Of a DNA stretch of 64,000 nt, positions 1 to 8,973 are shown one piece after another. The DNA comes from Bog-473 sp963850095. GTDB taxonomy: Bacteria; Actinomycetota; Acidimicrobiia; Acidimicrobiales; RAAP-2. The stretch covers positions 124,001-188,000 of the forward strand of contig CAWKJX010000009.1 of assembly GCA_963850095.1 (NCBI GenBank). The letters are read 5' to 3'. How positions within the stretch are numbered: position 1 is the stretch's first letter; each line of letters begins with the position of its first letter. Under the pieces are notes generated by a model that was not told where the DNA came from, did not search any database, and saw nothing but the letters and a program-made list of their open reading frames with translations. The translations under genes were made by a program, and so were the position numbers.

Positions 1-1304
1 CCAGAACCCGTGCGAGACGTCGGTGACCTCGACCACGGCGACCGCCAGGGCCAGGCCCGCCGCGCCCCGGACGGAGTTGCGGAACCAGACCGAACGGAAG
101 GAGAGGTGCGAGGCGATGCGGTAGCCGAACGTGCGGGGCGACGTATCGGTCGCACCGAGGGTGTGGTCCACGACGGTCGGGGCCCCGGCGGCGGCGAGCG
201 CGGCGTCGGCCAGGATCTCGGTGGCGATGCTGAGCCCCCGCACATGGAAGCCCGGGTCGAGGACAGAGGCGAAGTCTGCGGAGACGTCGGCTCCCGACGG
301 CGTCCCCGCGACGTCGGCGTCCAGAATCTTCGTCACGTCGGTCTCGAGCTCGACTCCGATCATCGCCTCGAGACGCTGCACCGCGACCCGCAGCGACTCG
401 ATGAGTCCGGCGTCGTCCACCGGATGCCCGTCGCCATCGCAGATCACGGCGGCGGCGCTCCTGAGCGTCGCCGCCACCACGTCGAGCAACTCGGCCACCT
501 GGGGCTCGAGGGCCATCGCCCCGTGGCGCGTCAGGGTGATGTTGCCGGCTACCCATTCGACCCGGCCCACCAGCTTGGAGAGCGCGACCGCCCCGGCCGC
601 CGCTCCCGTGGGCGGGTACGGGGTGCTCGAGAACTGCGTCCGCAGCCGGGCGAGCTGCGCCGCCAGGTCGTCGGCGGCGGCCCGGTCGTCCAGCCCGCGG
701 CGTGGGTCTCGGCCACCCGCGCCACCGCCAGCACGGCCGCGGACAACCGGCGGCGCAGGTTGTCGTGCCACGGCGGCGGCCAGACGAGCAGGCAGGCCGG
801 TATGGCGATGGCGCCGGCCAGCAGCCAGCCGACCAGGCGGGGCCCGATGGCGGACGGGGGGTCGGCCACCGCGACCGGCAGGACGAAGGTGAGCAGAGCG
901 GCGGTGGCGCAGGTGGCGATCTGGGGAGCGACAATGCCGGCGAAGAGGACCAGGAACCCGACGACCGCCATGGCGACCACCGCGAGCACCTGGTGGGTCG
1001 ACACCGCGGTGCCGAGCGCAATGAAGCCACAGGCCACGGCGAACAGCACCACGTAACTGGTCAGGCGGGTGCGCGGCCGGCCCGGGAACTCGACCAGGAG
1101 CAGCAGGGCGAACGAGCCGAAGGCGGCAAAAAGGCTGACTTGTGGGTTGCTGAAGAAGAGGTGACCGATGCCGAAGGTCAAGGGCATGACGACGGCCGCC
1201 CGGACCGAGCGCTTCACGGCCAACAGTTCCGGGTCCTTGGCACGGACCCACCGCGCCACCGATTGGCGCGGTGCCCGCACCGTCTGACTCACGACGTCGG
1301 TCAT
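1..1304 (-). CDS. FUSC/aromatic-acid-exporter-like membrane protein, partial, frameshifted
   Basis: A polytopic membrane protein that starts at 1304 and runs off the left edge of the window. The N-terminal part has several hydrophobic helices (around FGIGHLFF, LLLLVEFPG, AVVGFLVLFAG and LLAGAIAIPACLLVW), the layout of the FUSC or fusaric-acid-resistance/aromatic acid exporter family. The reading frame is lost at about 691-700. A one-base change there (GGGCTGGAC read as GG-CTG-GAC) moves into a second open frame that continues to base 1 and ends with another hydrophobic stretch (VVAVALALGAAG). The two frames join into one protein of more than 430 residues. The family moves small aromatic or lipophilic compounds across the inner membrane; the substrate here cannot be read. 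The break may be a sequencing error, as in several other genes of this window. Confidence 0.7.
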
Positions 1305-1320
1305 GGTGCCCGGGCGCGCC

Positions 1321-1656
1321 CTACCGCTGGACGGGCAGCGAGCGTGCGAAGGCGGAGCCGAGCTCGACCCACCGGCCGAGTTGGCGCTGCGTCCTCACGT
1401 CCTCGGGTTCCAGGTAGAGCCAGCCCTCCATGTTGCGCCCGCGCATCTCGACCACGGAGGCCGGGCCCCGGGCCGCGACGCGGTCCGAATCGTCGGAGTG
1501 GACGCAGCGCATGACACCACCGTGGTGGCTGGCCGTCACCGCCATGTTCCCGCCGGTGAGGAAGGCGAGCCCACCGAACATCTTCTTCTCGCTCAGGCCC
1601 GGCTCCGGGCCGAGCGAGGCCCGAAGGCGGTTGGCCAAGTCCTCGTCGTAGGCCAC
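1321..1656 (-). CDS. TfoX N-terminal domain protein
   Basis: A small soluble protein of about 111 residues. The opening VAYDEDLANRLR, the SEKKMFGGLAFLTGGNMAV segment and the GWLYLEP tail match the TfoX/Sxy N-terminal domain family. In actinobacteria these stand-alone domains are common and of unknown function; the competence role comes from the two-domain proteobacterial Sxy proteins and should not be transferred. The GTG at 1656 places the start where the family begins. An in-frame ATG at 1725 would add a Pro/Gly/Ala-rich leader that looks non-conserved, and neither start has a clear ribosome binding site. Confidence 0.65.
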   Translation of the reverse strand: MAYDEDLANRLRASLGPEPGLSEKKMFGGLAFLTGGNMAVTASHHGGVMRCVHSDDSDRVAARGPASVVEMRGRNMEGWLYLEPEDVRTQRQLGRWVELGSAFARSLPVQR

Positions 1657-1779
1657 GACGAGAGCGTAGGCCGAGGGCGCGTGCGAGCCCGCAGGGGGAG
1701 GGCCCGGCGCCCGGCGCTGGCCCACGACGAGGAGGCGGACAACTGCGGTTCGGGCGGCGTCGCCGACGGAGCGCCCGGG

Positions 1780-2277
1780 TTACTCGAAGTCGGCCAGGAG
1801 CTCGCGGCAGCGATGCGCGTCGTTGGTCAACTTGGCCCGGAACGCGTCCATGCGGGCCAACTTCGTGGTGATCTGCTCGGCCAGCGACTCGTTGAGGACC
1901 AGCGCCTCCTCCAGCGTGGCCTTCTGCTGAGCCCGGGCCTTCTTGGTCGGCACGCCTTTGGTGGCCCGGTAGCTCGCGCGCAGCTCGTCGAGCCGCGTCT
2001 CGAGGGAGAGGAACTCGCTGATTTCGTCGAGGTTCATCCCGAGCACCTCTCGCAGCTCGAGGATGCGCTGCAGGTGGGCCAGGTCGTCGAGGGTGTAGCG
2101 GCGCTCGCCACCCGCGGTGTAGAGCGAGGGGCTGAGCAGGCCTAGCTCCTCGTAGTAGCGCAAGGTCCGCGCCGAGACCCCGGCCCGGGTCGCGGCCTCG
2201 CTGATTCTGATGCCCGGGTCACAGCCCCCGGCCGGTCCCGAACTCTGACCCAATGGGCGACTGGTCGACACGGCCAT
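1780..2277 (-). CDS. MerR-family transcriptional regulator
   Basis: A 165-residue DNA-binding regulator. The winged HTH reads IRISEAATRAGVSARTLRYYEELGLL, followed by the RRYTLDDLAHLQRI wing and recognition segment typical of MerR. A long helix (res ~75-150) then provides dimerisation, and no metal-binding Cys cluster is visible at the C terminus. The ATG at 2277 lies one base after the stop of the MFS transporter gene, so the two are almost certainly co-transcribed and probably coupled. The most likely job is control of its own operon through the palindrome at 4094-4103 upstream of the transporter; this is inferred from position and from the operator type known for MerR proteins. Confidence 0.85.
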   Translation of the reverse strand: MAVSTSRPLGQSSGPAGGCDPGIRISEAATRAGVSARTLRYYEELGLLSPSLYTAGGERRYTLDDLAHLQRILELREVLGMNLDEISEFLSLETRLDELRASYRATKGVPTKKARAQQKATLEEALVLNESLAEQITTKLARMDAFRAKLTNDAHRCRELLADFE

Positions 2278-2278
2278 C

Positions 2279-4084
2279 TCAGTCCACCAGGAGGGGCTCG
2301 GTCTCGGCAATGGCCTCCTGCGCCCCCACCCGCTCGACCGGCTGGAGGTCGGCGGCCACCGGGTCGATCTCGTCCTCGTAGTGGTACTTGCCGCCGCGCA
2401 GCAACGAGGCCACCGCACCGAGCACGCACACGGCGGCGGCGAAGGAGAAGGCTTCGGTCAACCCCTTCGAGAAGGGCGCTGCGATGAGGTGCGGGAAGAA
2501 CTGCCGGCTGGTCAGGTAGGCGGCCGTGTGGTGCGGCAGGTGCGACAGCTCGGAGCTGCCCAGGAGCACCTGCATGGGGTTGTAACCCAGGAAGGCGGCG
2601 AAGAGGCTCCCGACCGGCGGCAGGTGTGACGCCCGCGTGGCGATGGCCGGGCTCACCCCCTGCGCCGTCAGGCCGTGGTAGAGCGCGCCGGGCAGGCTGG
2701 CGGCCAGGCCGAGGATCATGAGGCTGAAGAAGATGCCGATGGAGAGCACCGACGCCGACGCGTTGAAGGTGCCGGCCATGCCGGCCCCCGACCCGCGCTG
2801 GTTGGCCGGCAGGCTGTTCATGATGCCGGTCTGGTTGGGCGCGATGAACATGCCCATGCCGATGGAGTTGAAGAAGATCAGCGCGGCAAAGCCCAGGTAG
2901 GGGAAATCGACCGGCAGTTGGATCAGCAGAATGAAGGTCAGGGCGACGAGCAGCAGCCCACCGGTGGCGAAGGGTCGCGCCCCGTAGCGGTCGGCCAGCA
3001 CTCCGCTGACCGGGCCGGCGGCTAGGAAGCCCACCGTCAAGGGGATCATGTAGATGCCGGCCCACAGCGGCGTCTCCGAGAAGCTGTAGCCGTGTAGTGG
3101 CAGCCAGATCCCCTGCAGCCAGATGATGAGCATGAACATCAGCCCGCCCCGGCTCAAGGAGGCCATGAAGCTGGCCACGTTGCCCGCCGTGAAGGCGCGG
3201 ATACGGAACAGCTTCAGGCGGAACATCGGCTGCGCCACCTTGGTCTCGATCACCCCGAAGACGACCAGGATGGCCACGCCCCCGAAGATCTCGGCCATCA
3301 CGGCGGGACTGCTCCAGCCCATGGTGTGGCCCCCGTAGGGCAGCAGCCCGTAGGTGATGCCGACCAGAATGAGGATGAGACCGACGGCGAAGGTGGCGTT
3401 GCCGAGCCAGTCGATCTTGGCCGGCTGGCGTGTGCCGCGCTCCTCGAGCTTCACGTAGGCCCACAAGGTGCCGGCCACTCCGACGGGAACCGAGATCAAG
3501 AAGACGAGATGCCACTCCACCGGCGCCAGCAGTCCGCCCAGGATCAAGCCGATGAAAGAGCCCCCGATGGCGGCGACGTTGTTGATACCGAGCCCGAGCC
3601 CGCGCTGATTTGCGGGGAACGCATCGGTGATGATGGCCGACGAGTTGGCGAAGAGCATGGCGCCGCCGACTCCCTGCCCAATGCGCATGACGATCAGCCA
3701 AATGGCACCGGACGTGCCGGTGAGCCAGGTGACGGCCAACAGGATGGAGAAGGCCGTGAACACGGCGAAGCCGAGGTTGAAGATCTTCACCCGGCCGTAG
3801 ATGTCGCCCACCCGCCCGAGGGACACCACGAGGACGGCCAGGACGACCATGAACCCCATGAGCATCCACAGCATGTAGCCGGTGTTGCCCGGCGTGAGCG
3901 GGTCGAGGTGGATGCCGCGGAAGATGTCGGGCAGCGAAATCAGGACGATCGACTGGTTGATGAACACCATGAGCGTGCCCAGGGTGACGGTCGAGAGGGC
4001 GATCCAGCGATAGGCGGACTGGTCCGCGCCCTCGGGCCGCGTCGGCGCGTGGCCGTTGGAGGCGACCGGGGCCCTGAGGCTCAT
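2279..4084 (-). CDS. MFS drug:H+ antiporter, DHA2 (EmrB/QacA) type
   Basis: A 601-residue major facilitator with about 14 transmembrane segments, the size and pattern of the DHA2 group. The loop 2-3 motif is seen as GRVGDIYGRVKIF, and the PVGVAGTLW stretch fits motif C-like packing in the fifth to sixth helix region. An extra loop rich in Leu, His and Ser (VLLGSSELSHLPHHTAAYL) precedes the last helices. The hydrophilic tail (YHYEDEIDPVAADL) is probably cytoplasmic. The gene is the first of a two-gene unit with the MerR regulator. Export of a toxic organic compound is the usual role of the family; the substrate is unknown. The start is the ATG at 4084, just downstream of a perfect TTAACGTTAA palindrome. 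Confidence 0.88.
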   Translation of the reverse strand: MSLRAPVASNGHAPTRPEGADQSAYRWIALSTVTLGTLMVFINQSIVLISLPDIFRGIHLDPLTPGNTGYMLWMLMGFMVVLAVLVVSLGRVGDIYGRVKIFNLGFAVFTAFSILLAVTWLTGTSGAIWLIVMRIGQGVGGAMLFANSSAIITDAFPANQRGLGLGINNVAAIGGSFIGLILGGLLAPVEWHLVFLISVPVGVAGTLWAYVKLEERGTRQPAKIDWLGNATFAVGLILILVGITYGLLPYGGHTMGWSSPAVMAEIFGGVAILVVFGVIETKVAQPMFRLKLFRIRAFTAGNVASFMASLSRGGLMFMLIIWLQGIWLPLHGYSFSETPLWAGIYMIPLTVGFLAAGPVSGVLADRYGARPFATGGLLLVALTFILLIQLPVDFPYLGFAALIFFNSIGMGMFIAPNQTGIMNSLPANQRGSGAGMAGTFNASASVLSIGIFFSLMILGLAASLPGALYHGLTAQGVSPAIATRASHLPPVGSLFAAFLGYNPMQVLLGSSELSHLPHHTAAYLTSRQFFPHLIAAPFSKGLTEAFSFAAAVCVLGAVASLLRGGKYHYEDEIDPVAADLQPVERVGAQEAIAETEPLLVD

Positions 4085-4093
4085 GCCAGAAGT

Positions 4094-4103
4094 TTAACGT
4101 TAA
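4094..4103. promoter_or_regulatory. Palindromic operator candidate upstream of the MFS/MerR operon
   Basis: A perfect TTAACGTTAA palindrome, inside a longer TTTAACGTTAACGTCA stretch, sits about 10 bases before the transporter ATG at 4084. Actinobacterial and proteobacterial MerR proteins such as LiuR bind A/T-flanked ACGT dyads of this form. The closeness to the start codon suggests a very short or absent leader. The promoter hexamers themselves are not clear. Confidence 0.5.
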
Positions 4104-4167
4104 CGTCAGGGTCATGAATCGGCGGCGGCCGGCTCCCCGCTGACCAGGGCAACCTGGGGGCGCCCGC

Positions 4168-4791
4168 TCAGTCCGAAGGTGCCGGCTGGGCGGGCGCCGT
4201 GAGCGCGGCCTCGAACACCGCCGCCACGTCGTGGGCGTAGGTCACCGCGGCCTGGCTCCCGAGCTGGGTGACCGACATGAGCACCGAGAGCATGAGGGCG
4301 ACGATGCCGTTGGCGACGGCCGCCGGATCGATGTCGGGCCGCACCAGCCCGGCGGCCTGCCCGGTGCGCAGCAGCTCGGTGGACTTCTTCCGAAGCTCGT
4401 TGAGCGCGGGGATCTCGAGCACGCGGACGGTGACCTCGGGCTCGAGCCCGGCCAGGAGCCGGCGGGCCAGCGGATGGCGCTCCACCGCCTCCACCAGCGT
4501 GAAGATCAAGGTGTCGTGCCAGCGGCGGACGTCGGGCACGTCCGCCACCGTGACGAGACCCTCCTCGATGACCCCCGCCGCGTCCTCGTCCACGGCGGCC
4601 AGGAACAGGGACTCCTTGTTGGGGAAGTACGCGTAGGCCACCGTGCCGCCCACCGAGGCGTCACGGGCGATGTCGGCCACCGAGGTCGAGCGGTATCCGT
4701 CCCGGCCGAACCGGACGATGGCCGCCTCCAAGATGGCCCGCCGCGTCTGGGCACCCTTGGTCTCCGGTACCTGGTCAGCTGCCGATTCCAC
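4168..4791 (-). CDS. TetR-family transcriptional regulator
   Basis: A 207-residue repressor-type protein. The N-terminal HTH is clear: TRRAILEAAIVRFGRDGY, then STSVADIARDASVGGTVAYAYFPNKESLF (res ~15-60). The C-terminal ligand and dimer domain is all-helical. The GTG at 4791 is chosen because a GGAG lies ten bases upstream, while the nearby ATG reads into an early stop. Longer in-frame extensions run through the neighbouring operator and divergent gene and are not credible. The gene is divergent from the hydrolase-monooxygenase operon at 4879, with an inverted repeat between them, so it very likely represses that operon and itself. Confidence 0.88.
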   Translation of the reverse strand: MESAADQVPETKGAQTRRAILEAAIVRFGRDGYRSTSVADIARDASVGGTVAYAYFPNKESLFLAAVDEDAAGVIEEGLVTVADVPDVRRWHDTLIFTLVEAVERHPLARRLLAGLEPEVTVRVLEIPALNELRKKSTELLRTGQAAGLVRPDIDPAAVANGIVALMLSVLMSVTQLGSQAAVTYAHDVAAVFEAALTAPAQPAPSD

Positions 4792-4817
4792 TCGAGGCCA
4801 TCTCCAAAAACAGAGGA

Positions 4818-4836
4818 TTTGAGAAAATCTCTCAAA
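4818..4836. promoter_or_regulatory. TetR operator candidate (inverted repeat)
   Basis: TTTGAGA and TCTCAAA form a 7-bp inverted repeat around a 5-base centre (4825-4829). It lies in the gap between the divergent tetR-type gene (start 4791) and the hydrolase gene (start 4879). Size and symmetry fit a TetR dimer site, placed to control both promoters. Confidence 0.65.
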
Positions 4837-4878
4837 TAGTCTACCATGTCGTGCAGAAGCCGAGCGGGAGGCTGAGAC

Positions 4879-5763
4879 GTGACCGGGACTGCGACGCGGC
4901 AGACGAGCGACCCCACCAAGAAGGTGCCCACGAGGCGGATGGACTTCGAGGAGTCCATGCGGGACGTGCCGAGGCATTTCGCCCGCGAGGGCGACCTGAT
5001 CTCCGGACACGTGATCGCCGCCCTGTCGTCTGTCTTCCCCGACGGCGAGGACTACTTCGTGCGCTCGGTCCGCCACTTCCGCGACCAGGTCACCGACCCC
5101 GCCCTCAAACGCCAGGTGGCCGGCTTCATCGGCCAGGAGGCCGTGCACGGCCGGGAGCACCGGGTCTTCAACGACCGGCTGGCGGAGCTGGGCTACCCCA
5201 CCAAGCGTTACGAGAAAGTCACCCGGGTCGGGCTGCGCATCCGGGGGAGGGTCGCGCCGGCCAAGGCCAACCTGGCGGCCACCGCCGCGCTCGAGCACTT
5301 CACGGCCACGCTGGCCGAGCTCGTGCTCACCAGCGAGGAGATCCGCGACCTCATGGGCGCCGAGCCCGTGCGCGACCTCTTCGTGTGGCACGCGCTCGAG
5401 GAATCCGAGCACAAGGCGGTCGCCTTCGACGTCTACAAGGCCGTCGGGGGTGGCGAGCGCCTCCGGGTGTGGACGATGAACTTCTTCCGCTACGGGTTCG
5501 TCCTGGGCATGAGCCTGGCCGTCGTGCTGTCCCTCCTGGGCGACCGGGCCACGTATCGCAAAGGCAACCTGCGCCGGAGCTGGCGGCGGCTGAAGAGCTC
5601 GCCCATCGTGGATCCCAAGCTGTGGGCCCAGCTCAAGGACTACAACCGCCCCGACTTCCACCCCGACGACAGCGACACCACCGCATTGGTGGAAACTTGG
5701 AGGGCCGAGCTCTTCGGGGAGAACGGCACCCTGAACGACAAGTTGATCGGAGCTGCAGCCTGA
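4879..5763 (+). CDS. Predicted metal-dependent hydrolase (ferritin-like fold, PF10118 type)
   Basis: A 294-residue helical protein. Two acidic/His motifs are visible: GQEAVHGREHRVF (res ~95) and HALEESEHKAVAFDVY (res ~175), with an intervening EHFTATLAELV. This spacing of ExxH pairs is that of the PF10118 family, thought to hold a dinuclear metal centre in a ferritin-like bundle. The family is annotated as a predicted metal-dependent hydrolase, but the chemistry is not established. The GTG at 4879 follows a GGGAGG site. The stop overlaps the start of the monooxygenase by one base. Co-expression with a Baeyer-Villiger-type monooxygenase, SDR and crotonase under TetR control suggests a role in degrading or modifying a lipid-like ketone. 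Confidence 0.8.
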   Translation: MTGTATRQTSDPTKKVPTRRMDFEESMRDVPRHFAREGDLISGHVIAALSSVFPDGEDYFVRSVRHFRDQVTDPALKRQVAGFIGQEAVHGREHRVFNDRLAELGYPTKRYEKVTRVGLRIRGRVAPAKANLAATAALEHFTATLAELVLTSEEIRDLMGAEPVRDLFVWHALEESEHKAVAFDVYKAVGGGERLRVWTMNFFRYGFVLGMSLAVVLSLLGDRATYRKGNLRRSWRRLKSSPIVDPKLWAQLKDYNRPDFHPDDSDTTALVETWRAELFGENGTLNDKLIGAAA

Positions 5764-7280
5764 TGGCCTCCGCCGGGACCACGACCACTCCCACCACGCA
5801 CGTCGACGTCCTGATCGTCGGGGCCGGCCTCTCGGGCATCGGGGCCGCCCACTACCTCCAGACCGAGTGCCCCTGGGCCAGCTACGCCATCTTCGAGGCA
5901 CGCGACGCCATCGGCGGGACGTGGGACCTGTTCCGCTATCCGGGCATTCGCTCCGACTCGGACATGCACACGCTGGGCTACGCCTTCCGGCCCTGGGACG
6001 GCGAGAAGTCCATCGCCGACGGCGACTCCATCCTCCAGTACATCAAGGACACTGCGGCCGAGGCCGGCATCGACAAGCAGATCCGGTTCAACCATCGCGT
6101 CACTGCGGCCGACTGGTCGTCGGCCGACTCCCTCTGGCATGTCACGGCCGAACGGGCCGACACCGGCGAAGTGGTCGAGCTGACCGCCGGCTTCCTCTTC
6201 TCCTGCAGCGGCTACTACCGCTACGACCACGGCTACCTGCCGGACTTCGAGGGCATGGGCGACTTCGGCGGGACGGTCGTCCATCCCCAGCACTGGCCCG
6301 AGGACCTCGACTACGCCGGCAAGCGGGTCGTGGTCATCGGCAGCGGCGCCACGGCGGTGACGCTGGTGCCCGCCATGGCGCGCTCGGCCGCCCACGTGAC
6401 CATGCTGCAGCGCTCGCCCACCTACATCGCCTCCCTGCCCGAGAAGAGCCCGGCGGCGGCGCTGTTCCGCAAGATCCTCCCGGCCAAGCAGGCCGGCGCG
6501 GCGGCCAAGTGGGTGCACGCGCTGATGACCCAGGCCTTCTACCAGCTCTGCCGTCGCTACCCGAAGCAGGCCAAGCGGATGCTGCTCAAGGGCCTCGAGC
6601 GCGAGCTGCCCGAGGGCTACGACATCGCCACCCACTTCACGCCGCGCTACAACCCGTGGGACCAGCGCTTCTGCGCCGTCCCCAACGGCGATCTCTTCAA
6701 GGCCATCCGTGCGGGCAACGTCTCGGTCGTGACCGACCACATCGACCGCTTCACCGAGAAGGGGTTGCGCCTGACCTCGGGGCGCGAGCTCGAGGCCGAC
6801 GTCATCGTGACCGCCACCGGCCTCGAGCTCCTCTTCCTCGGCGGCATGGCGCTCACGGTGGACGGCGAGAGGGTCGACCCGGCGACCCGCCTCACCTACA
6901 AGGGCATGATGATCGAGGGCGTGCCCAACCTGGCCATCGCCATCGGGTACACCAATGCGTCGTGGACGCTCAAGTGCGACCTCACCTGCCAGTACGTGTG
7001 CCGCCTGCTCAACCACATGCACGAGCGCGGCCAGAGCCGGTGCGTGCCCCGCCACGCGGGGCCGGCCGACGGTGACGGCCCGCTGCTCGGCCTGACGTCG
7101 GGCTACATCCAGCGCTCGGCCCACCTGCTCCCCAAGCAGGGCAAGGCGTACCCCTGGCAGGTGCACCAGAGCTACCTGCGCGACTACCGCGCCCTGCGGA
7201 TGGGCGGCGTCGAGGACGGCGTCATGGAGTTCTCGGGCCCGGGCGTCCACGCGGACTCCGCCGTCGCCCTCGCTTCCTGA
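5763..7280 (+). CDS. Flavin-containing Baeyer-Villiger-type monooxygenase
   Basis: A 505-residue FAD/NADPH monooxygenase. The FAD Rossmann motif is VGAGLSGIGAA (res ~18-28), the NADPH motif is VIGSGATAV (res ~193-201), and the Baeyer-Villiger fingerprint FGGTVVHPQHWP lies between them, matching FxGxxxHxxxW(P/D). Length and motif order fit the EthA-like group, which inserts oxygen next to a ketone carbonyl to give an ester or lactone. The ATG overlaps the stop of the preceding gene, so translation is coupled. The SDR follows after 24 bases. The set resembles mycobacterial monooxygenase-SDR clusters that act on lipids; the natural substrate is unknown. Confidence 0.9.
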   Translation: MASAGTTTTPTTHVDVLIVGAGLSGIGAAHYLQTECPWASYAIFEARDAIGGTWDLFRYPGIRSDSDMHTLGYAFRPWDGEKSIADGDSILQYIKDTAAEAGIDKQIRFNHRVTAADWSSADSLWHVTAERADTGEVVELTAGFLFSCSGYYRYDHGYLPDFEGMGDFGGTVVHPQHWPEDLDYAGKRVVVIGSGATAVTLVPAMARSAAHVTMLQRSPTYIASLPEKSPAAALFRKILPAKQAGAAAKWVHALMTQAFYQLCRRYPKQAKRMLLKGLERELPEGYDIATHFTPRYNPWDQRFCAVPNGDLFKAIRAGNVSVVTDHIDRFTEKGLRLTSGRELEADVIVTATGLELLFLGGMALTVDGERVDPATRLTYKGMMIEGVPNLAIAIGYTNASWTLKCDLTCQYVCRLLNHMHERGQSRCVPRHAGPADGDGPLLGLTSGYIQRSAHLLPKQGKAYPWQVHQSYLRDYRALRMGGVEDGVMEFSGPGVHADSAVALAS

Positions 7281-7304
7281 TCCCGAACACGAGGAGCCAC
7301 TGAC

Positions 7305-8138
7305 ATGAAGGACTTCAAGGGCCGGGTGGCGGCCATCACCGGCGCCGGCTCGGGCATCGGCCGCGCCCTGGCCAACGACCTGGCCCGCCGCGGGGCGCAC
7401 CTGGCGCTGAGCGACATCGACGACGCCGGCCTGGCCGAGACGGTGTCGCAGTGCGAGGGCTTCGGCGTCAAGGTCACCTCGCAGCACCTCGACGTGGCCG
7501 ACCGGGCCGCCGTCTACGCCTGGGCCGACCAGGTCGTGGCCGACCACGGCGAGGTCAACCTCATCATCAACAACGCCGGCGTGGCCCTCGGCGCCACCGT
7601 CGAGTCCATGTCCTACGAGGACTTCGAGTGGCTGATGAACATCAACTTCTGGGGCGTGGTCTACGGCACCAAGGCCTTCCTGCCCTACCTGAAGGCGTCG
7701 GGCGAGGGCCACATCGTGAACCTCTCGAGCGTCTTCGGCCTCATCAGCGTGCCCTCGCAGTCGGCCTACAACGCGGCCAAGTTCGCCGTGCGCGGCTTCA
7801 CCGACACCCTGCGCATGGAACTCGAGATCGAGGGGGCGCCGGTCTCGGTGACGACCATCCACCCCGGTGGCATCAAGACGAACATCGCCAAGAACGCCCG
7901 CATGGACGACAGCGTGACCGACATGGCCGGCGATCCGGAGAAGGCCCGGCTCGACATGGAGCGCGTCTTCATCACCTCGCCCGAGAAGGCGGCCCGCCAG
8001 ATCCTGGCCGCCGTCCAACGTGACCGGCGCCGCGCCCTCATCGGGCCGGACGCCAAGGTCATCGACTTCATTTCGCGGCTGCCCGCCACCCTGTACCAGA
8101 CCGCGCTGGCGAAGGGGGCCCGTCTGGCGCGACGCTGA
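7305..8138 (+). CDS. Short-chain dehydrogenase/reductase
   Basis: A 277-residue classical SDR. The cofactor motif TGAGSGIG is at res ~12-19. The Asp in LSDIDD after the second strand favours NAD(H). NNAG (res ~91), the catalytic Ser in VNLSSVFG and YNAAK (res ~155) complete the active site. The start ATG at 7305 follows a GAGGAG site. The gene lies between the Baeyer-Villiger-type monooxygenase and the crotonase with short gaps, so all belong to the TetR-controlled unit. It probably interconverts an alcohol and a ketone that feeds or follows the monooxygenase; that role is inferred from context. Confidence 0.9.
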   Translation: MKDFKGRVAAITGAGSGIGRALANDLARRGAHLALSDIDDAGLAETVSQCEGFGVKVTSQHLDVADRAAVYAWADQVVADHGEVNLIINNAGVALGATVESMSYEDFEWLMNINFWGVVYGTKAFLPYLKASGEGHIVNLSSVFGLISVPSQSAYNAAKFAVRGFTDTLRMELEIEGAPVSVTTIHPGGIKTNIAKNARMDDSVTDMAGDPEKARLDMERVFITSPEKAARQILAAVQRDRRRALIGPDAKVIDFISRLPATLYQTALAKGARLARR

Positions 8139-8143
8139 GCGCC

Positions 8144-8833
8144 ATGGCAGACCTCGTCACCTACGAGCGGACCGATCGGGTGAGCACCGTCACCATGGAC
8201 GACGGGAAGGTCAACGTCTTCTCCATCCCCATGCTGCGCGCCCTGCACGAGGCCTTCGACCAGGCCGAGCAGGACGGCACGGTGGTGCTGCTGACCGGCC
8301 GTCCCGGCTACTTCTCCGCCGGGTTCGACCTCAAGGTCTTCTCGAAGACCCCCGAGGACACGCCGACACTGCTCCGCCTCGGCGCCACCCTGGCCGAGCG
8401 CATCCTGTCCTTTCCCACTCCGGTTGCCGTGGCCTGTTCGGGTCACGCCTTTCCGGCTGGCGCCTTCCTTCTCATGGCGGCCGACACCCGCGTGGGCGCC
8501 GACGGACCGTTCAAGCTCGGACTCAACGAGGTGCGCATCGGGCTGTCCCTCCCCTGGTTCGCCATCATCCTCGCCCGCCATCGCATGACGCCGGCGGCCT
8601 TCGACCATGCGGTGGTCACGGGGGAGATGCTCGATCCCCAGGGCGCCCGGGTGGCCGGGCTGCTCGACCGCGTCGTCCCCGTCGACGAGTTGGCCGAGGC
8701 GGGGCGGGCGGCCGCCGAAGACCTCACCGCCATCGACGTCCGGGCCCACAAGGCCACCAAGCTGCGGGCCCGTCAGAAGGTGCTCGAGGAGCTGCGCTGG
8801 TCGATCGAGACCGAGCTCACTGCGCCCGGCTGA
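8144..8833 (+). CDS. Enoyl-CoA hydratase/isomerase (crotonase) family protein
   Basis: A 229-residue crotonase-fold protein, five bases after the SDR. The oxyanion-hole segments are SAGFDLK (res ~60) and GHAFPAGAF (res ~100). Of the two glutamates used by true hydratases, the second survives in LNEVRIG (res ~128). The position of the first, normally within GGGCELA, is occupied here by the hydrophobic run AFLLM. One-glutamate members are often double-bond isomerases or have other CoA-ester activities, so a plain hydratase call would be unsafe. It is slightly short for the family and lacks some of the C-terminal helices. Confidence 0.85.
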   Translation: MADLVTYERTDRVSTVTMDDGKVNVFSIPMLRALHEAFDQAEQDGTVVLLTGRPGYFSAGFDLKVFSKTPEDTPTLLRLGATLAERILSFPTPVAVACSGHAFPAGAFLLMAADTRVGADGPFKLGLNEVRIGLSLPWFAIILARHRMTPAAFDHAVVTGEMLDPQGARVAGLLDRVVPVDELAEAGRAAAEDLTAIDVRAHKATKLRARQKVLEELRWSIETELTAPG

Positions 8834-8973
8834 CCGCCGGTCCGCTCTCAGCGCCGGCGGCGCGGGTCGTCCGTGCGGCGCCAACGCGCGCGGGGAGCAC
8901 GGCGCCGCGTCGGCGCGCGTCGCCTCGAATCGGCAGGCCCACTGCGTATTGGACACCCGACGGCCGGTCGCCC

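Noticed and set aside
5640..8018. A 792-codon minus-strand frame opposite the monooxygenase and SDR
   Set aside because: Composition is Val/Gly/Asp/His-rich without any domain, and it mirrors well-supported genes on the other strand.
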